Below are positions 13,440-21,382 of a stretch of 24,518 bases of DNA, piece by piece. This stretch comes from Trueperaceae bacterium (GTDB lineage Bacteria; Deinococcota; Deinococci; Deinococcales; Trueperaceae), in assembly GCA_024636105.1 (NCBI GenBank), contig JAGXHO010000058.1:1-24518 (forward strand), read 5' to 3'. The translations under genes were made by a program, and so were the position numbers. Numbering within the stretch: the first letter of the stretch is position 1; every line of letters starts with the position of its first letter. The notes beneath the pieces are model-generated. The model was not told the origin of the DNA. It made no database searches and saw only the letters and a list, made by a program, of their open reading frames with translations.

Positions 13440-15829
13440 CAGGCGCCCAAGCGACCGACGTCGGCCCACGCGCCGGCCGCGTCGCGCGCGAACGGGCGCC
13501 AGACCAGGCACACCGCGCGGACGGCCACGTCGGTGCTCTTGGGCCGCACGGCGAGCGCCTCGATCGCGTCCTCGTCCACGACCCCGGTGGCGAGGGCGGC
13601 GAGGCGCTGCTCCAGGTCGGCCTCGAGCGCCGCGAGCTCCGACGCCACCGCACCTGCGGTCTCCTTGGCACGGTCGACCTCGGCACCGCCGCTCGACGCG
13701 CGGTTCACGGTCTTGAGGGCCGTACCGATGCGCGTGGCGGTGGGGCTGCGGCGCCCCAGGAACGAGCCGAGCAGCGTGCTGCCCACCTGGATCGCGGCGT
13801 CCATGCGCCGCTGGTTCGCGGCTTGGGCGTGCCGTTCGATCGTCTGCTCGGCCTTGCGCAAGCGCTCGGCGAGGGTGGCCGCCTTCTTCTCGAAGGCCGC
13901 GCGAAGCTTCTCGCGCTCCGCGTCGCGCGCCTCGTGAGCGGCGTGCCGAACCCGCGCCCGGAACGCCCCCTCGTCCTCACCGGCGCCCGAGATCAGCTTG
14001 AGCCCCTTGTGGCGGTGGACGGTGAGCGGCAGGTCGCCGCGGACGTGGCGCGCGAAGTCCTTCTCCACCTGCCCCCAGGTGCGGGCGTCGAGGTGCGCGG
14101 CCGGCGGCTCGAAGGCCGCGCCGTCCATGGGCGCATCGGCCAACGCGTCCAGGTCGATCGCCGTGGCTTCGCTGGTCGTCCAATCGACGGCCACCGCGCC
14201 GTTTCCGGGCTCGACCGCCCGCACCACGCGGCGGGCCTCGTCCACGCCGTACGTCCCGTGGGTGTAGCGGACGTCGGCGAAGCCGACGACCTGCGGGTGG
14301 TACGTCACGTCGCGCACCCCCGGGAGCGGGGGCACGAAGCGTTCGAGGACGGCGGGCGGCAGGGCCGGGCGCGCTCCGGTCGCGCGCGCGGGCGCGGTCG
14401 TCGGCGCCGAGGTCTGGGTGCCGTCGCCGACCACCGATGCCGGCAGCCGCCGCAGCTGTTCGCGGGTCATCGGACCCGCCAGGTACGACATCACCCAGCG
14501 GGTGGTGAAGAGCGCCGGGGCGTCCTCGTGGACGTTGTGCAGCAGGAACGTGCGCCCGCCCAGGCTGCTGAGCGTCGCGTCGAGCGCCGCCCGGTCGAGG
14601 CCGCCGCCGCCGTCGGCCGACAGCAGCCCGGAGAGGAGCCGGTTCTTGTCCTGCTCGGTCTGCAGCCGTCCGACGAACCAGGTGCCGGCGTTCGAGAGCC
14701 CCTTGTAGTCGAGGTCGACCGGGTTCTGGGTGGAGAGCACGAGACCGACCCCGAACGCACGCGCCTGCTTCAACAGCGTCAACAGCGGCGCTTTGGTGGG
14801 CGGCGCGGCCACGGGCGGCATGAAGCCGAACAGCTCGTCGATGTATACGAGCGCCCGCAGGCTCCCCGTCCCGCTCTGCGCGCGGGTCCACGCGAGGACC
14901 TCGTTCAGCAGCAGCGCGATCACGGTCGTGCGCTCGTCGTCGTTCAGGTGCGCGACCGACACCACCGCCACGCGCGGACGCCCGTCGTCGCGGTAGAGCA
15001 GGCGGCCGACGTCCATCGGGTCGCCCTGGAGCCACGTGGCGAAGCCTGGTGAGGCCAGCACGGCGTTCATCGCCATCGCCAGCTTGGTGCGCTCGGACGG
15101 CGGCGCGAAGGTGTCGACGTCGAGCACCCCGATCTGCGTGAACGGGGGCGTCTGCACCCCCAGGATCAGGTCGGCCAGGCCGGCGTCGCGCCCGGAGCGC
15201 CACAGGTGCTCGAGGAGCGTCGCGACCAACACGTGGTCGCGGCCGGTCGGGTCGGTGGAGCGGCCGATGAGCGTGAGCAGCGCCGACACCGACGCGGTCA
15301 AGCGCTCGGCCAACAGCTCCGGATCGTCCATCACCACGTCCGGTGGGCACCCGAACGACTTGAGGATCGACAGCGGTCGGCCGGCCGTGGAACCCGGCGT
15401 GTAGACGCGGACGTCGGCCGCGTCGCGGTACCGGGCGACGCGAGCGCCGTCCTGGCCGTGCGCCGCCAGACCCTCGCGCCACGCCTGCGCCTGCTGCGCC
15501 GCGAAGGTCGGGACGTCGACGCCCTTGCGGCTCGCCGTCGCCGGGTCGACCCAGGGTTCGAAGTCCGTCGGCGCGAGGTCGGGGAAGGCGAGCGCCAGGT
15601 TCGCCAGGTCGCCCTTCGGGTCGATCGCGAGCACTGGGACGCCGTCGAGCACGGCCTCTTCGATGAGCCCGACCCCCAGGCCGGTCTTGCCCGATCCCGT
15701 CATCCCGACGATCACCGCGTGCGTCGTCAAGTCCTTGGCGTCGTACAACAGGAGCCGCTCGCTGGGCGTGCGGGCGTCGGCCTCGAGCTCACGCCCGAGG
15801 TAGAAGGTGCCGAGCTTCTCGAAATCCAT
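13439..15829 (-). CDS. HerA-like ATP-binding protein (FtsK/HerA superfamily)
   Basis: The protein has 796 residues. It opens FEKLGTFYLGRELE, a short barrel-like segment typical of HerA relatives, then Walker A GMTGSGKT at 42-49 and IDPKGDLANL. Walker B LVYIDELFGFMPP is near 326-335, followed by LLKQARAFGVGLVLSTQNPVDLDYKGLSNAGTWFVGRLQTEQDK, the signature stretch of the HerA/VirB4 motor family. Residues about 640-750 are charged helices, a likely coiled coil (ARDAEREKLRAAFEKKAATLAERL). No partner NurA nuclease is present, so a role in DNA end resection is unsupported. The family is also found as stand-alone ATPases of unknown function. TAAACT lies 9 bases before ATG 15829, with no ribosome binding site. 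The gene overlaps the YtkA-like gene by one base. Confidence 0.85.
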   Translation of the reverse strand: MDFEKLGTFYLGRELEADARTPSERLLLYDAKDLTTHAVIVGMTGSGKTGLGVGLIEEAVLDGVPVLAIDPKGDLANLALAFPDLAPTDFEPWVDPATASRKGVDVPTFAAQQAQAWREGLAAHGQDGARVARYRDAADVRVYTPGSTAGRPLSILKSFGCPPDVVMDDPELLAERLTASVSALLTLIGRSTDPTGRDHVLVATLLEHLWRSGRDAGLADLILGVQTPPFTQIGVLDVDTFAPPSERTKLAMAMNAVLASPGFATWLQGDPMDVGRLLYRDDGRPRVAVVSVAHLNDDERTTVIALLLNEVLAWTRAQSGTGSLRALVYIDELFGFMPPVAAPPTKAPLLTLLKQARAFGVGLVLSTQNPVDLDYKGLSNAGTWFVGRLQTEQDKNRLLSGLLSADGGGGLDRAALDATLSSLGGRTFLLHNVHEDAPALFTTRWVMSYLAGPMTREQLRRLPASVVGDGTQTSAPTTAPARATGARPALPPAVLERFVPPLPGVRDVTYHPQVVGFADVRYTHGTYGVDEARRVVRAVEPGNGAVAVDWTTSEATAIDLDALADAPMDGAAFEPPAAHLDARTWGQVEKDFARHVRGDLPLTVHRHKGLKLISGAGEDEGAFRARVRHAAHEARDAEREKLRAAFEKKAATLAERLRKAEQTIERHAQAANQRRMDAAIQVGSTLLGSFLGRRSPTATRIGTALKTVNRASSGGAEVDRAKETAGAVASELAALEADLEQRLAALATGVVDEDAIEALAVRPKSTDVAVRAVCLVWRPFARDAAGAWADVGRLGA

Positions 15830-15838
15830 GATGGACGC

Positions 15839-15873
15839 AGTTTAGCCCGCGCACGCGCGGGCCCGACGTCGGG
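15839..15873. promoter_or_regulatory. Promoter box of the HerA-like gene with adjacent palindromes
   Basis: TAAACT on the minus strand (15844-15839) is immediately preceded by a perfect 8+8 inverted repeat GCCCGCGC/GCGCGGGC (15845-15852, 15855-15862). An exact 12-base palindrome CCCGACGTCGGG (15862-15873) follows. They lie where a regulator of the minus-strand promoter would bind; GC-rich chance symmetry is the alternative. Confidence 0.4.
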
Positions 15874-15927
15874 TCGCGGCGCCCGCTGTAGGGGTTTCGT
15901 GAGCGCGCGCGCGGCATCATGTGGGCC

Positions 15928-16260
15928 ATGAGCGACGTGCCGTACTACCTCGAAACCCGGGTGCGCCAGGCGCTGGTGCGCGCGCACGAGGTCGCCCGCC
16001 TGAAGGGGTTGACCGACGCCTTCGATGCCGAGCTGTTCGCTGCCGACCGCGCCGTCCGCGACCTGCTGGGCGCGCCCAAGGTCGGCGAGGACGCCCGCAC
16101 AGGCGGCGCTGGTACGCCCGAGGGCGCGCGGGCGGCGCAGACCGTGCTCGCCACGCTCGACGACCTGCTCGGCCGGCTGCAGGCTGCGAACGACCGAGGT
16201 CCCCGAGGCGCCGACGCGCCGATCGGGCGCGGGGGACGGCGCCCACCCGGTCGCCGCTGA
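15928..16260 (+). CDS. Small uncharacterised helical protein
   Basis: The protein has 110 residues and I do not recognise it. The first two thirds are helical and charged (YYLETRVRQALVRAHEVARLKGLTDAFDAELFAADRAVRDLLG, then ARAAQTVLATLDDLLGRLQAAN). The last 25 residues are a basic, Gly/Pro-rich disordered tail. There are no membrane segments or cysteines. ATG 15928 is preferred to ATG 15919 because a CATCAT box ends 7 bases before it, matching the leaderless spacing of neighbouring genes. polA begins 59 bases downstream with its own box. Confidence 0.65.
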   Translation: MSDVPYYLETRVRQALVRAHEVARLKGLTDAFDAELFAADRAVRDLLGAPKVGEDARTGGAGTPEGARAAQTVLATLDDLLGRLQAANDRGPRGADAPIGRGGRRPPGRR

Positions 16261-16304
16261 GCCGCCGCCGAGCCGCGGCCGCCGCGCGCATCGCCGAGGT
16301 GGGC

Positions 16305-16310
16305 TAGGCT
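16305..16310 (+). promoter_or_regulatory. -10 box of polA
   Basis: TAGGCT ends 9 bases before the GTG start and no Shine-Dalgarno sequence intervenes, so the transcript would begin at or within a few bases of the start codon. No recognisable -35 is seen. Confidence 0.5.
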
Positions 16311-16319
16311 GACCGCGAC

Positions 16320-19028
16320 GTGAAGACCTTCTACTTGCTCGACGGCCACGCCCAGGTGTTCCGGGCCTACTACGCCCCCTTCCGACCGCTGACCAGCCCG
16401 TCGGGCGAGCCGGTCAAGGCCGTGCACGTGTTCACCCAACTGCTGCTCAACATCCTCCACAAGGAGCGCCCCGACTACTTCGCGATCGCCTTCGACGTCG
16501 CCGACGCCACCACCGAGCGCCGAGCCGACTACGAGGCCTACAAGGCGCAGCGGGAGGAGGCGCCCGACGACCTCGGCCCCCAGTTCCAGCGCGTCTTCGA
16601 GGTCGTCGCCGCGATGGGCATCCCGGTGTTCATGGTCGCGGGCCACGAGGCGGACGACGTGATCGCCACGATCGCCGAGCGGCTGGCGGCCGAGGGCACC
16701 GACGTCGACCTGCGGATCGCCAGCAAGGACAAGGACCTCCATCAGGTCCTCACGCCCACGGTGCGTCTCTGGGACCCGACGAACGGCGCTCTGATCGGCC
16801 CGGACGAGCTCTGGGAGCAGCGGGGCTACACCCCCGCCCAATCGGTCGAGATCCAGACGCTCGTCGGCGACCCCACCGACAACGTGCCGGGCATCCGAGG
16901 CGTGGGCGTCAAGACGGCCGCCAAGCTGATCGAGAAGTACGGCACCGCCGAGGCCGCGATCGCCCACGCCGACGAGCAGACGCCCAAGCTCCGCGAGAAC
17001 CTCCTCGCCGGCGCCGACGGCCTCGCGCTCACGCGGCGCTTGGTGACGCTCAAGCGCGACGTCGACTTCGAGTTCGACCTCGAGGCCTGCACCACGCGCA
17101 AGGTCGACAAAGCCGACGTGCGCGAGCTGTTCGAGGCGCTCGGGTTCCGGGGGCTTCTCGACACCATCCCCGACGACCCCATGGCCGCCGAACCCGCCCG
17201 TCCCACGGCGCCCGCGGCCACCGATTACCGGCGCGTGAGCACCGAAGCCGAGCTCGCCGAGCTCGTCGCCGCGCTCGACGGCGTCGCGACGCTCGCGGTC
17301 GACACCGAGACCACCGGCCTGTCGGTCGTCGACGCCGACCTGATCGGGTACGCGCTCTCGTGGGAAGCCGGCACCGGTTGGTACGTCCCGGTCCGCAGCC
17401 ACGACGGCCCCACGCTCGACCCCACGCTCGTGCGCGAAGCGCTGCGGCCGGTGCTGGAGGACGAGGCCGTCCGCAAGGTCGGCCATCACCTCAAGTTCGA
17501 CCTGAGCATCCTGGAGCGCGAGGGGATCACGCTGCGCGGGCCGCTCTTCGACACCCTCATCGCGGCGGCGCTGCTGAACCCGGAGCGGCGCGGGAACTCG
17601 ATGGACGACCTGGCGCGCGACCTGCTCGGGCACACCTGCATCCCGATCAGCGACCTGATCGGCAAGGGGAAGAACCAGACGTCGATGCTCGACGTGCCGC
17701 TCGACGTCCTCTCGACGTACGCCGCCGAGGACGCCGACGTCACCTGGCGGCTCTTCGAGGTGCTCGAAGCGCAACTCGCGGCGACCGACGCCGACCTGGT
17801 GCGGCTGTTCGAAGAGGTCGAGCTGCCGCTCGTGCGCGTGCTCGCAGCGATGGAGCGGGCCGGCGTGACGATCGACGTCGCCATGCTCGCCCAGTACCGC
17901 ACGGAGCTCGCCGGGCGCATCGAGACGCTCCGCGCCCAGGTGCTCGAAGCGGCTGGTTGTAGCTTCAACGTCGACAGCCCGAAGCAGCTCTCCGAGGTGC
18001 TCTTCGGCCAGCTCGGCTTCCGGGTGGTCAAGAAGACCAAGACCGGCGCCAGCACCGACGCCGAGGTGCTCGAGACCCTAGCCGCCGAGACCCGCCACCC
18101 GTTGCCCGAGCGGGTGCTCGAGTACCGCGAGCTGACCAAGCTGCTCGGCACCTACGTCGACCCGCTCCCCTCGTACGTCTCGCCCACCACCGGGCGGTTG
18201 CACGCCTCGTTCCACCAGACGGGCGCCGCCACCGGCCGGCTCTCGTCGTCCGACCCCAACATCCAGAACATCCCCATCCGCAGCGATGCCGGCCGCGAGA
18301 TCCGCCGCGCCTTCGTCGCCCGCGACGCCGACCACCTGCTGCTCGCCGCCGACTACTCGCAGGTGGAGCTGCGCGTGCTCGCGCACTTCAGCGAGGACCC
18401 GGCGCTGCTCGAGGCGTTCCGCGCCGACCGCGACATCCATGCCTTCGTGGCCTCGCAGATCTACGCGGTCCCCATCGACGACGTCACGCCCGGCCAGCGC
18501 GCGGTCGCCAAGACCGTGAACTTCGGGATCGTCTACGGCCAGACCGCCTACGGGCTCGCGCGCACGCTGCGCATCGAGCCGGGCGACGCGCAAGCCTTCA
18601 TCACGACCTACAAGGCGACGTACGCCGGCCTCGACCGCTTCCTGCAGCGCTGCGTCGAGGAGGCGCGCGACCACGGCTTCGTCAAGACCATCCTCGGCCG
18701 CCGCCGCCCGATCCCGCAGGTGACCTCGCGCAACTTCAACGAGCGCGCGCTGGGCGAGCGCCTCGCGATCAACACGGTGATCCAGGGCTCGGCCGCCGAC
18801 CTGATCAAGCTGGCGATGGTGCGGCTGCACGCGCGCCTCGAGCGCGAGGGCACCGGCGCCCGGATGCTCATCCAGGTGCACGACGAGCTGGTGCTCGAGA
18901 CCCCCAAGGTCCACGCCGATGCCGCGCTCCGCGCGGTCGTCGAGGAGATGCAGGGTGCGATCGCGCTGCGCGTGCCGCTCAAGGTGGACGCGTCGCTCGG
19001 GCAGAACTGGCTCGAAGGCAAGGGTTAG
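16320..19028 (+). CDS. polA: DNA polymerase I with 5'-3' and 3'-5' exonuclease domains
   Basis: The protein has 902 residues. Residues 1-285 are the 5'-3' exonuclease (YLLDGHAQVFRAYYAPF, GHEADDVIATIA, LVGDPTDNVPGIRGVGVKTA). Residues about 305-480 are the proofreading domain with the exo motifs kept: DTE at 328-330, HHLKFD, and YAAEDAD. The rest is the polymerase: motif A DYSQVELR from residue 678, the O-helix RxxxKxxxFxxxYG with R727, K731, F735 and Y739, and motif C HDE at 854-856. Unlike Taq, the proofreading residues appear functional. Phe735 at the nucleotide-selecting position predicts discrimination against dideoxynucleotides, as in E. coli. It fills and nick-translates during repair and lagging-strand synthesis. 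The GTG start is fixed by homology and by the preceding -10 box. Confidence 0.98.
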   Translation: MKTFYLLDGHAQVFRAYYAPFRPLTSPSGEPVKAVHVFTQLLLNILHKERPDYFAIAFDVADATTERRADYEAYKAQREEAPDDLGPQFQRVFEVVAAMGIPVFMVAGHEADDVIATIAERLAAEGTDVDLRIASKDKDLHQVLTPTVRLWDPTNGALIGPDELWEQRGYTPAQSVEIQTLVGDPTDNVPGIRGVGVKTAAKLIEKYGTAEAAIAHADEQTPKLRENLLAGADGLALTRRLVTLKRDVDFEFDLEACTTRKVDKADVRELFEALGFRGLLDTIPDDPMAAEPARPTAPAATDYRRVSTEAELAELVAALDGVATLAVDTETTGLSVVDADLIGYALSWEAGTGWYVPVRSHDGPTLDPTLVREALRPVLEDEAVRKVGHHLKFDLSILEREGITLRGPLFDTLIAAALLNPERRGNSMDDLARDLLGHTCIPISDLIGKGKNQTSMLDVPLDVLSTYAAEDADVTWRLFEVLEAQLAATDADLVRLFEEVELPLVRVLAAMERAGVTIDVAMLAQYRTELAGRIETLRAQVLEAAGCSFNVDSPKQLSEVLFGQLGFRVVKKTKTGASTDAEVLETLAAETRHPLPERVLEYRELTKLLGTYVDPLPSYVSPTTGRLHASFHQTGAATGRLSSSDPNIQNIPIRSDAGREIRRAFVARDADHLLLAADYSQVELRVLAHFSEDPALLEAFRADRDIHAFVASQIYAVPIDDVTPGQRAVAKTVNFGIVYGQTAYGLARTLRIEPGDAQAFITTYKATYAGLDRFLQRCVEEARDHGFVKTILGRRRPIPQVTSRNFNERALGERLAINTVIQGSAADLIKLAMVRLHARLEREGTGARMLIQVHDELVLETPKVHADAALRAVVEEMQGAIALRVPLKVDASLGQNWLEGKG

Positions 19029-19072
19029 CCCCGACATCGCCGCCGCGGTGCGCGCCGTCCAGCGGACCGCAA

Positions 19073-19104
19073 GCTTCGTTGCGCGCCTTCTAGCGCAACG
19101 AAGC
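19073..19104. terminator. Bidirectional terminator between polA and the tlpA-like gene
   Basis: Perfect 12-base arms GCTTCGTTGCGC (19073-19084) and GCGCAACGAAGC (19093-19104) enclose an 8-base loop. The stop codon of the minus-strand thioredoxin gene lies inside the loop, and its last four codons form one arm. polA ends 44 bases before the stem. The T-run is absent, but the stem is long and exact between convergent genes. Confidence 0.75.
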
Positions 19105-19893
19105 CACCATGGCCCGCAGCGCCGACGCCGAGATCTCGCCCACGTGCACGTCGACCAGCCGTCCCTGGGCGTCGAACGCGAAGGTGGTGGGCAGCCCGGC
19201 CACCTGCAGCGCGATGCCGACGCTCTGGCGCCGATCGAGGAGCACGCCCGAGGTCGGCAACCCCTCACGCGTCAGGTACGTGCCCACGGTGACCGGGTCC
19301 TCGCCCTGGTTCACGAGCAGCACCCGAACGTCGGGCGCGGCCTGGGCGGTGGCGACGAGCGCCGGGAGCTCGCGCCGGCACGGCGGGCACCAGGTGGCCC
19401 AGACGTTCACGATCGTCGGTTCGCCGGTGGCGGCGAGGTCGACGGTGCCGCCCTCGAGCGCGTCCAGTACGAAGGCGGGCGCCACCACGTCGGCGTTCTG
19501 GGTGGCGGGCGACAAGAGCCCCGCCGGCACCCACCAGGCGAGCAGCGCGGCGGCGCCGATCGCGGGCACGACGCGCCGCAGCGGCGGCGTGCGGCGCATC
19601 TCGAAGGCGGTGAGCACGGCCGCCGCGGCGACGCCCCACCACGCCGCGAAGCCCCCCTGCCAGAAGGCGAGGGCGGAGAGCGGTGCGGCAGCGAAGTCGC
19701 TCGCATGGGTCGCGACGAACCCAAGGCGCGCGCCGACGAAGGTGACCGCTGCGGCGCGCCAGCCCCAGGCGGCGACCGACGGACCCGCGCGACACGCGAG
19801 CCACTCGGCGCCGACGAGGAGCACCAGGAAGCCCAGACCGGCGTAGGCCCGGTCGAGCGAGAGGACGAGCGGGCCGAGCGTCAGCGCGCCCAT
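19090..19893 (-). CDS. TlpA-like membrane-anchored thioredoxin with Lgt-like N-terminal membrane region
   Basis: The protein has 267 residues. Residues 1-125 hold about four membrane helices with segments such as LGPLVLSLDRAYAGLGFLV, GARLGFVATH and FWQGGFAAWWGV, which echo prolipoprotein diacylglyceryl transferase. Residues about 133-267 are an extracytoplasmic TlpA/ResA-type thioredoxin fold with the active site WCPPC at 168-172 and the cis-proline region GLPTTFAFD. It probably reduces disulfides outside the membrane, for example in cytochrome c maturation. The Lgt-like part lacks enough of the family to be catalytic. ATG 19893 has GAGG 7 bases upstream. A short overlapping reading frame begins 26 bases before it. 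The 3' end lies inside a strong hairpin shared with polA. Confidence 0.88.
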   Translation of the reverse strand: MGALTLGPLVLSLDRAYAGLGFLVLLVGAEWLACRAGPSVAAWGWRAAAVTFVGARLGFVATHASDFAAAPLSALAFWQGGFAAWWGVAAAAVLTAFEMRRTPPLRRVVPAIGAAALLAWWVPAGLLSPATQNADVVAPAFVLDALEGGTVDLAATGEPTIVNVWATWCPPCRRELPALVATAQAAPDVRVLLVNQGEDPVTVGTYLTREGLPTSGVLLDRRQSVGIALQVAGLPTTFAFDAQGRLVDVHVGEISASALRAMVASLR

Positions 19894-19919
19894 CGGGGGA
19901 CCTCGGGGCGAAGGTTCAT
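19881..19919 (-). CDS. Leaderless 12-codon upstream reading frame overlapping the tlpA-like start
   Basis: ATG 19919 lies exactly 6 bases after a TATGCT box and encodes MNLRPEVPRWAR before a TGA at 19883-19881. The ATG of the thioredoxin gene (19893) and its GAGG lie inside this frame, in a different phase. If the mRNA begins at the ATG, ribosomes would translate this peptide first and reach the gene start by termination and re-initiation. Existence of the peptide is inferred from position only. Confidence 0.4.
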   Translation of the reverse strand: MNLRPEVPRWAR

Positions 19920-19925
19920 GGCCTC

Positions 19926-19931
19926 AGCATA
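19926..19931 (-). promoter_or_regulatory. -10 box upstream of the tlpA-like gene
   Basis: TATGCT on the minus strand is the best -10 match in this gap. It sits 6 bases before the short frame at 19919 and 32 bases before the thioredoxin start. A -35 is not evident. Confidence 0.5.
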
Positions 19932-19954
19932 CCCCACGGGGGTACCAGGGGCCG

Positions 19955-20137
19955 TCAGTCGTCGCGCTCGAGCGTCACCCGGACGCGGTCCCGACCGCGC
20001 TCCGCGACCTCGACGTCGAGCTCCCAACCGCTGCGTCGGTACTCCGCCTCGACCTCGTCGCGCTCGACGCCGAGGTCCGTGCGGCGCCATCCGTCGGCGG
20101 CGAGCTCGGCGTGGAGGGTCGGGAAGGATCGCATCAT
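19955..20137 (-). CDS. Small uncharacterised protein
   Basis: The protein has 60 residues and I do not recognise it. It is strongly charged with the pattern WRRTDLGVERDEVEAEYRRSGWELDVEVAERGRDRVRVTLERDD, likely a helix followed by two or three strands. There is no signal peptide or cysteine. Two adjacent ATGs (20137 and 20134) are possible and neither has a clear ribosome binding site. It lies between, and on the opposite strand to, surE; the thioredoxin gene follows it on the same strand after 35 bases, with its own promoter box. Coding bias (GC-rich third positions, few rare codons) favours a real gene, but the evidence is modest. Confidence 0.5.
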   Translation of the reverse strand: MMRSFPTLHAELAADGWRRTDLGVERDEVEAEYRRSGWELDVEVAERGRDRVRVTLERDD

Positions 20138-20199
20138 GAAGCCACCATCGCACGGTCGCCTGAACCGGGCCTGAACGGCGGTGGGTCGCCCGTGCGCGG

Positions 20200-20205
20200 T
20201 ACCAT
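20200..20205 (+). promoter_or_regulatory. -10 box of surE
   Basis: TACCAT ends 9 bases before the surE ATG. The intervening bases contain no purine-rich ribosome binding site, so a nearly leaderless transcript is expected. Confidence 0.5.
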
Positions 20206-20214
20206 CGCCGGATC

Positions 20215-20943
20215 ATGCGCATCCTGGTCAGCAACGACGACGGCGTCCACAGCCCCGGCATCTACGCCTTGGCGAAGGTGGCGCAAACGTACGGCGACGT
20301 GCGGGTGGTGGCCCCCGACGTCGAGCAATCCGCCATGAGCCACGCGATCACCGTTCGGCGCCCGCTGCATTACGCGCGTCAGAAGCTCGACGGCCTCGAG
20401 GCGTACAAGGTCGACGGCACCCCCGCCGACTGCGTCGCGCTCGGGGCGCACCATTGGGACAAGGTCGACCTGGTGCTCACCGGCATCAACCTGGGCCTCA
20501 ACATCGGCCACAACATCTGGCACTCCGGCACCGTCGCCGCCGCCAAGCAGGCGAGCTTCCTCGGGATCCCGGCGATCGCCTTCAGCGCGCCCGCGGCCGA
20601 GGGCGACGTCGACTACGCGGTCTACGAGCCGTACCTGAAGCAGGTGCTCGAGCTCTTCCTCGCGCACCCCGACCTGCCGCTGCTGAACGTCAACTTCCCG
20701 GACGAGCCGAAGGGCCTGCGCTGGACCAAGATGTCGGTGCGCCACTACGAGGGCTACGTCATTCCGGGTCAGGACCCGATGGGGCGCACCCACTACTGGT
20801 TCGCCGAGGAGCCGCGCGAGCGGGTCGAGGAGGGCACCGACCGCTGGGCGATCGAGCAGGGGTACGTCTCGCTCACCCCGCTGCGCCTCGACCTCACCGA
20901 CGAGCGGCGGCTGGACGCGGCGCACGCGGCCGCGCCGGTCTGA
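20215..20943 (+). CDS. surE: 5'/3'-nucleotidase SurE
   Basis: The protein has 242 residues, a little shorter than the common 250-270. The N-terminus MRILVSNDDGVHSPGI is the SurE signature. The metal ligands are visible as D8, D9, S39 (VEQSAMSHA) and N96 in GINLGLNIGHN. DGTPADCVALG and GTVAAAKQASFLGIPAIAFS complete the fold. It is a cytoplasmic metal-dependent phosphatase that dephosphorylates nucleoside monophosphates and, in E. coli, short polyphosphate, and it is linked to stationary-phase survival. The start is unambiguous from homology. The metallopeptidase gene follows 49 bases downstream on the same strand and may share the transcript. Confidence 0.97.
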   Translation: MRILVSNDDGVHSPGIYALAKVAQTYGDVRVVAPDVEQSAMSHAITVRRPLHYARQKLDGLEAYKVDGTPADCVALGAHHWDKVDLVLTGINLGLNIGHNIWHSGTVAAAKQASFLGIPAIAFSAPAAEGDVDYAVYEPYLKQVLELFLAHPDLPLLNVNFPDEPKGLRWTKMSVRHYEGYVIPGQDPMGRTHYWFAEEPRERVEEGTDRWAIEQGYVSLTPLRLDLTDERRLDAAHAAAPV

Positions 20944-20992
20944 GGCATCGGGCATGGGACGGCGCGAACGGCGGGCTCGACGCGGAGCCGCG

Positions 20993-21376
20993 ATGACGTA
21001 CGAAGCCTTCAAGGCGCTGGTCGAGGAGATGGTCGACGAGATCCCGGATGCGTTCCTCAAGGGACTGCAGGGCGTGCACGTGATCGAGGAGCCCATGCCC
21101 GAGGAGGGCTACGTCGACGTATGGCGCTTGGGCGAGTACCTCGACCCAGGGACCGAGGACTTTCTCGGGGCAGGGGAGGGGCTCGGTCGCCACGTGGCGC
21201 TCTATTACGGCAGCTTCGTCGAGGTCGGCGACGGCGACCCGGCCTTCGACTGGGAAGACGAAGCGTGGGAGACGCTCACCCACGAGCTGCGCCACCACGT
21301 CGAGTCGCTCGCGGGCGACGGGCGCTTGATCGAGCAGGACGTCATGGACGCGCAGGGGTTCGAGCGGAAGCGCTGA
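20993..21376 (+). CDS. Minimal zinc metallopeptidase (Zincin_1 / MMP-like family)
   Basis: The protein has 127 residues, normal for this family of small metallopeptidase-like proteins. The zinc site HELRHH (residues 97-102) follows DEAWETLT, and EEMVDEIPDAFLKGLQGVHVIEEP at the N-terminus is the familiar start. A third metal ligand is expected near EQDVMDAQGF. The substrate is not known for the family. ATG 20993 is chosen because GGAG lies 5 bases upstream and homology starts at MTYEAFKALVEEM; an in-frame ATG at 20954 would add a basic, unconserved stretch. It lies downstream of surE and converges with vapC. Confidence 0.88.
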   Translation: MTYEAFKALVEEMVDEIPDAFLKGLQGVHVIEEPMPEEGYVDVWRLGEYLDPGTEDFLGAGEGLGRHVALYYGSFVEVGDGDPAFDWEDEAWETLTHELRHHVESLAGDGRLIEQDVMDAQGFERKR

Positions 21377-21382
21377 GCGGCT

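Noticed and set aside
12923..15052. Open frame of 709 codons on the plus strand across the HerA-like and YtkA-like genes
   Set aside because: Arg/Pro/Gly-rich composition with no domains. The minus-strand genes are well supported by Walker motifs and a lipobox.
13439..15829. Interpretation of the HerA-like ATPase as part of a HerA-based phage defence system
   Set aside because: No SIR2, DUF4297, NurA or other effector gene is adjacent. The only coupled gene encodes an exported YtkA-like lipoprotein.
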